Source: CAZAJS01 sp964485635 (lineage in GTDB: Bacteria > Pseudomonadota > Gammaproteobacteria > Francisellales > Francisellaceae). From it: 7,678 bases of DNA. The stretch is from positions 1-7,678 of the forward strand of contig CAZAJS010000060.1 of NCBI GenBank assembly GCA_964485635.1. The letters are read 5' to 3'. The notes below the pieces were generated by a model. It made no database searches. It was not told the origin of the DNA and saw only the letters and a list, made by a program, of their open reading frames with translations. The position numbers and the translations under genes were made by a program. This document shows, one piece after another, positions 7,092-7,678 of this stretch. Position 1 is the stretch's first letter, and every line of letters begins with the position of its first letter.

Positions 7092-7678
7092 GGTCTGACC
7101 CTAAATCTGTTGGCACTCGGTCTAATGTGTCTTTTGTGAAAACCGCAATGGATTCAACATGCTTGGTGTGCGGAAACATATCCATCACACCGGCTGATTC
7201 AAAATGATAACCTTTTTCATGAACCAAAATTCCGGCATCACGTGCCAAGGTGGCAGGGTTACAAGAAATATAAACAATACGTTCTGGCCCTAATTTTTCA
7301 ATTTGTTCACAAACCTCTTTAGCACCAGCCCGCGGGGGATCTAGTAATAATTTATCACAAGGCTGAACCCAATCAAAGGCACTGAATAAATCACGCATCA
7401 TAAATGTTGTGTTTGTTAAATGATTTTGCTGTGCATTCATCGTAGCACGTTGCACCATGGTTTGATCCGCCTCAATACCCAGAACATGACCGGCTTGTTG
7501 TGCCATCGGCAAGCTGAAATTGCCTAACCCACAAAATAAATCAATCACACGATCCTCTGGCTGAATTGCTAGGCTTGCTAATGCTTTTGGGACCATTTTT
7601 AGATTTAAATGGTGATTAATCTGTGTAAAATCCAAGGGAGAAAAAGATAATTTAAGGCTATTTAATGAATACGATAAT
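7081..7678 (-). CDS. rlmD: 23S rRNA (uracil-1939-C5)-methyltransferase RlmD, 5' part off window
   Basis: RlmD (RumA) uses S-adenosylmethionine to make m5U1939 in 23S rRNA. The frame is open to the right edge, giving 198 residues, against 433 for the E. coli protein. The N-terminal TRAM domain and the Fe-S cysteines would be off the window. The TTG at 7635 is an internal Leu codon, since readable RlmD sequence (LNSLKLSFSP, then DFTQIN) continues upstream of it. Visible are SAM-binding motif I, DLFCGLGNFSLPMA; the LLDPPRAGA motif; the catalytic cysteine in SCNPATLARD; and HTKHVES near the end, which holds the general-base Glu. RlmC and TrmA share these motifs, but the ordering and the LKLSFSP-DF-QIN and MLDMFPHT-type endings fit RlmD best. 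The last 15 or so residues (DTLDRVPTDLGSDHVR) extend beyond the E. coli end and run into the start of the TrpD-like gene. relA, which follows rlmD in E. coli, is absent here. Confidence 0.93.
   Translation of the reverse strand, partial: LSYSLNSLKLSFSPLDFTQINHHLNLKMVPKALASLAIQPEDRVIDLFCGLGNFSLPMAQQAGHVLGIEADQTMVQRATMNAQQNHLTNTTFMMRDLFSAFDWVQPCDKLLLDPPRAGAKEVCEQIEKLGPERIVYISCNPATLARDAGILVHEKGYHFESAGVMDMFPHTKHVESIAVFTKDTLDRVPTDLGSDHVR
7099..7102 (-). promoter_or_regulatory. Ribosome binding site of the TrpD-like gene inside rlmD
   Basis: On the minus strand, AGGG lies 7 nt before the ATG (7089-7091) of the TrpD-like gene, within the last codons of rlmD. With the 11-bp gene overlap this suggests translation coupled to rlmD, and it supports this start codon. 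Confidence 0.55.

Noticed and set aside
7633..7635. TTG as the start codon of the methyltransferase gene
   Set aside because: The frame stays open to the window edge, and the upstream residues match RlmD, so this is an internal Leu codon in a gene cut by the edge.

Overview
This window looks like ordinary chromosome from a low-GC gammaproteobacterium (my by-eye impression is about 40% GC; not counted). The proteins resemble their Escherichia coli counterparts motif by motif: TypA/BipA with the IIGIHSRSNDLTVN signature, EmrD, UvrC, RNase D and RlmD. The reading frames are clean and long, intergenic gaps are short, and I see no insertion sequence, CRISPR array, integrase, tRNA or phage gene. 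I cannot name the genus. The proteins are rich in Gln, Asn, Ile and Lys, as expected for an AT-leaning genome.

Layout from left to right. Bases 1-1664 (+) hold most of typA/bipA, cut by the left edge before its P-loop, followed by a clear intrinsic terminator at 1699-1733. The gap 1665-1868 also holds a possible promoter and repeated TTGAC half-sites ahead of emrD (+, 1869-3038), a 12-helix drug efflux transporter. emrD runs tail to tail into uvrC (-, 3042-4880), with only 3 bp between the stop codons. uvrC is divergent from rnd (+, 4991-6097) across a 110 bp gap containing a plausible sigma-70 promoter for rnd. rnd converges on a two-gene minus-strand unit: rlmD (7081 to beyond the right edge) and, overlapping its end by 11 bp, a 320-residue protein of the TrpD / glycosyl transferase family a/b type (6129-7091).

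The genes do not form one pathway. They are housekeeping functions in translation and RNA metabolism (TypA, RNase D, RlmD), DNA repair (UvrC) and efflux (EmrD), arranged as alternating short transcription units. The one gene without an obvious standard role is the TrpD-like protein translationally coupled to rlmD. Its C-terminal half is recognisably anthranilate phosphoribosyltransferase-like, but the catalytic glycine-rich loop and the other PRPP/anthranilate motifs in the N-terminal half cannot be found. It is the best candidate in the window for something undescribed. I do not see a novel multi-gene system.
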